Shown piece by piece: positions 62,622 through 64,000 of a DNA stretch of 64,000 nucleotides. Origin of the DNA: Saprospiraceae bacterium (GTDB lineage Bacteria; Bacteroidota; Bacteroidia; Chitinophagales; Saprospiraceae); assembly GCA_041392805.1 (NCBI GenBank), contig JAWKLJ010000001.1, positions 1,550,001 to 1,614,000 on the forward strand, given 5' to 3'. The notes beneath the pieces were generated by a model, which searched no databases, was not told the origin of the DNA, and worked only from the letters and a program-made list of their open reading frames with translations. The position numbers were made by a program, and so were the translations under genes. Numbering within the stretch: position 1 is the first letter of the stretch; the number at the start of each line of letters is the position of its first letter.

Positions 62622-64000
62622 TTATTTCACTTTAGCTTCTTTGGTCAGGGTCACAGGATCTGACAATTGAAGAACCTCAAGGGCTTTCCGAACCATTTGA
62701 TCGCCATCATTCCAAACGCTATAAAACCCTTCGTCGCCAAAGCGATGCTTAGCTAAGCGGGCTTTCAACAGTCGCTTGATCTCCCGAGCGATGGGCTTAA
62801 ATTGACGATCAGTTATCTTGACACCCTTATTCATTGTATAATCAAGAAAAGCCTTGAGTAGATCGTCATCTACTTCGTATTCATTTTTAAAGCTATTCAG
62901 ATCATGGAGGGCAGAATCTTTTAGCTCTGGGTGCTTTTCAAAATAGCGAAAAGCAAACTGAGGTGCGTGTTGGCGCAATTCTGAATAGGTTTTATTCAAT
63001 AAAACAGTATCAATTGGAACAAAAATATCTGGGAATATACCACCTCCACCGTAGACAACATTGCCTTTGGCCGTGAAATATTTAGTAGAATCACCGATAG
63101 CAATATTATCTTCAGAAGATAATTCCCCTGACTCATATCTTTCTTGCATATCGTTATCGTAGTTTTCTAAATTATCGTAGGGTTTTTGGATGGAGCGTCC
63201 AGAAGGGGTATAATAACGCGCTACTGTCAACCGCAGGGCAGAACCATCTCTAAGCTTATATTGTTCCTGGACCAAGCCTTTCCCGAAAGATCGCCTTCCG
63301 ATAATCACTCCTCGATCCTGATCCTGGATGGCACCAGCTAAAATTTCACTAGCAGAAGCAGATCCTTCATCAATAAGTACTGTGATGTTGCCAATATCGA
63401 AAAATGGGCGACCCGTAGATTCGTAATCATCGCGCTTTACAGTGCGGCCTTGGGTATAAACCAGTAATTTCTCCTTCTCTTTAAATAATTGGCTAAGAAT
63501 ATTGGTTGCTTGTTTGAGATAGCCACCTGGATTGTGCCTCAAATCAATAATCAAATCTTCCATTTTGTCTTCCTCAATCATTTTCTCAATACCTTTCATG
63601 AATTCTTCATAGGTGGTGGCACTAAATCGATTGAGTTTTATATAACCCGTTTTTTCGTCAACCATATAAGCGATATCAACACTATGCATCGGGATTTCAC
63701 CGCGGACAATACTGAAGCGTTGAACATATTTATCACGTCCCCGGATGACCCCAATTTTGACAGAGGAGCCTTTTTCTCCTTTTAGTAAATTGACGACATC
63801 TCTATTGGTTTTATCCTTTCCAGCAATTGGATTGCCTTCTACTTCGACTATTTTATCTCCAGCCAAAATGCCTACGGCTTCGGAAGGGCCACCAGCCAGG
63901 GCTGCAACCACCACAACGGTATCCTCGACAATCAAGAATTCGACACCGATGCCATCAAAATTACCTTCCAATTGATCGTTAACATCCTTGAGTTGTTCGG
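62622..64000 (-). CDS. S41 C-terminal processing peptidase, 5' end outside window
   Basis: At least 459 residues remain. The frame continues upstream past the window edge (EQLKDVNDQLEGNFDGIGVE), so the TTG at 63971 is not a real start. A PDZ domain (GGPSEAVGILAGDKIVEVEG) and an S41 protease domain are present, with catalytic Ser in DEGSASASEI and Lys in RSFGKGLVQ. The C-terminal ~130 residues form a helical extension common in Bacteroidota CtpA-like enzymes. It processes or removes periplasmic proteins. Confidence 0.93.
   Translation of the reverse strand, partial: EQLKDVNDQLEGNFDGIGVEFLIVEDTVVVVAALAGGPSEAVGILAGDKIVEVEGNPIAGKDKTNRDVVNLLKGEKGSSVKIGVIRGRDKYVQRFSIVRGEIPMHSVDIAYMVDEKTGYIKLNRFSATTYEEFMKGIEKMIEEDKMEDLIIDLRHNPGGYLKQATNILSQLFKEKEKLLVYTQGRTVKRDDYESTGRPFFDIGNITVLIDEGSASASEILAGAIQDQDRGVIIGRRSFGKGLVQEQYKLRDGSALRLTVARYYTPSGRSIQKPYDNLENYDNDMQERYESGELSSEDNIAIGDSTKYFTAKGNVVYGGGGIFPDIFVPIDTVLLNKTYSELRQHAPQFAFRYFEKHPELKDSALHDLNSFKNEYEVDDDLLKAFLDYTMNKGVKITDRQFKPIAREIKRLLKARLAKHRFGDEGFYSVWNDGDQMVRKALEVLQLSDPVTLTKEAKVK

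Noticed and set aside
62422..62670. 82-codon plus frame
   Set aside because: It lies inside the 163-bp palindromic element and the end of the S41 gene on the other strand.

Overview
The window looks like a chromosomal segment of a Bacteroidota, most likely of the Saprospiria (Saprospiraceae/Haliscomenobacter/Lewinella type). Reasons: a complete type IX secretion/gliding core (porP/sprF-like, gldK, gldL, gldM, gldN), a protein with a type IX C-terminal sorting domain, a FecI/FecR/TonB-receptor triplet, LytTR regulators, few Shine-Dalgarno sites, and huge Ig-like/SdrD_B surface proteins. The genus assignment is inference; no rRNA or tRNA gene was seen.

Layout. 1-24247 (minus) is one enormous surface-protein gene whose 3' end lies outside the window. 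It encodes a signal peptide, a lectin-like/Ig-like N-terminal region, 37 nearly identical 115-residue SdrD_B repeats (7602-20350), five DUF11-like repeats, thirteen Cys-rich ~92-residue modules and HYR-like modules. Seven small indels between 12530 and 18420 break it into eight open segments; these look more like assembly/consensus errors in an unpolishable repeat than natural decay. Upstream are an AT-rich leader with a possible LytTR operator, a LytTR response regulator with a degenerate receiver, an ABC exporter, and a divergent UPF1-like helicase.

30245-36049 (plus) holds the most interesting locus: a 61-residue precursor peptide with a double-glycine leader and an Arg/Ser/His-only-type core, a PqqD-like-domain/protein-kinase fusion, a C39-peptidase ABC exporter (PCAT) with intact catalytic triad, an HlyD-type adaptor and a periplasmic YceI-like protein. 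The four enzyme and transport genes overlap or nearly touch. The arrangement suggests a ribosomally made peptide that is recognised through its leader, probably phosphorylated on serine, cleaved after Gly-Gly and exported. I know of no described system of this form, but could not search.

36156-42124 (minus) is porP-gldK-gldL-gldM-gldN, with a strong hairpin between gldK and gldL. 42648-44333 is a divergent pair: an XRE/S24 repressor and a membrane-anchored glucosaminidase. 44639-46240 is an unrecognised secreted repeat-like protein. 47220-51263 (plus) carries a TerB-like/acyl-CoA oxidase fusion, an HtrA-type protease and a stand-alone LytTR protein. 51851-54760 is a type IX secreted protein that combines HYR-like, dockerin-like and cohesin-like modules and shares a module with the giant protein. 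54906-56627 (minus) is an SH3-like lipoprotein followed by era. 57057-61552 (minus) is an ECF sigma/FecR/TonB-receptor regulatory triplet. A membrane protein, two long palindromic intergenic elements, and a partial S41 processing protease close the window; a third palindromic element lies at 56765-56920.

The genes connect in two ways. The gld/por genes build the secretion machine used by cargo such as the 969-residue protein and probably the giant protein. The peptide locus carries its own, separate, PCAT/HlyD export route.
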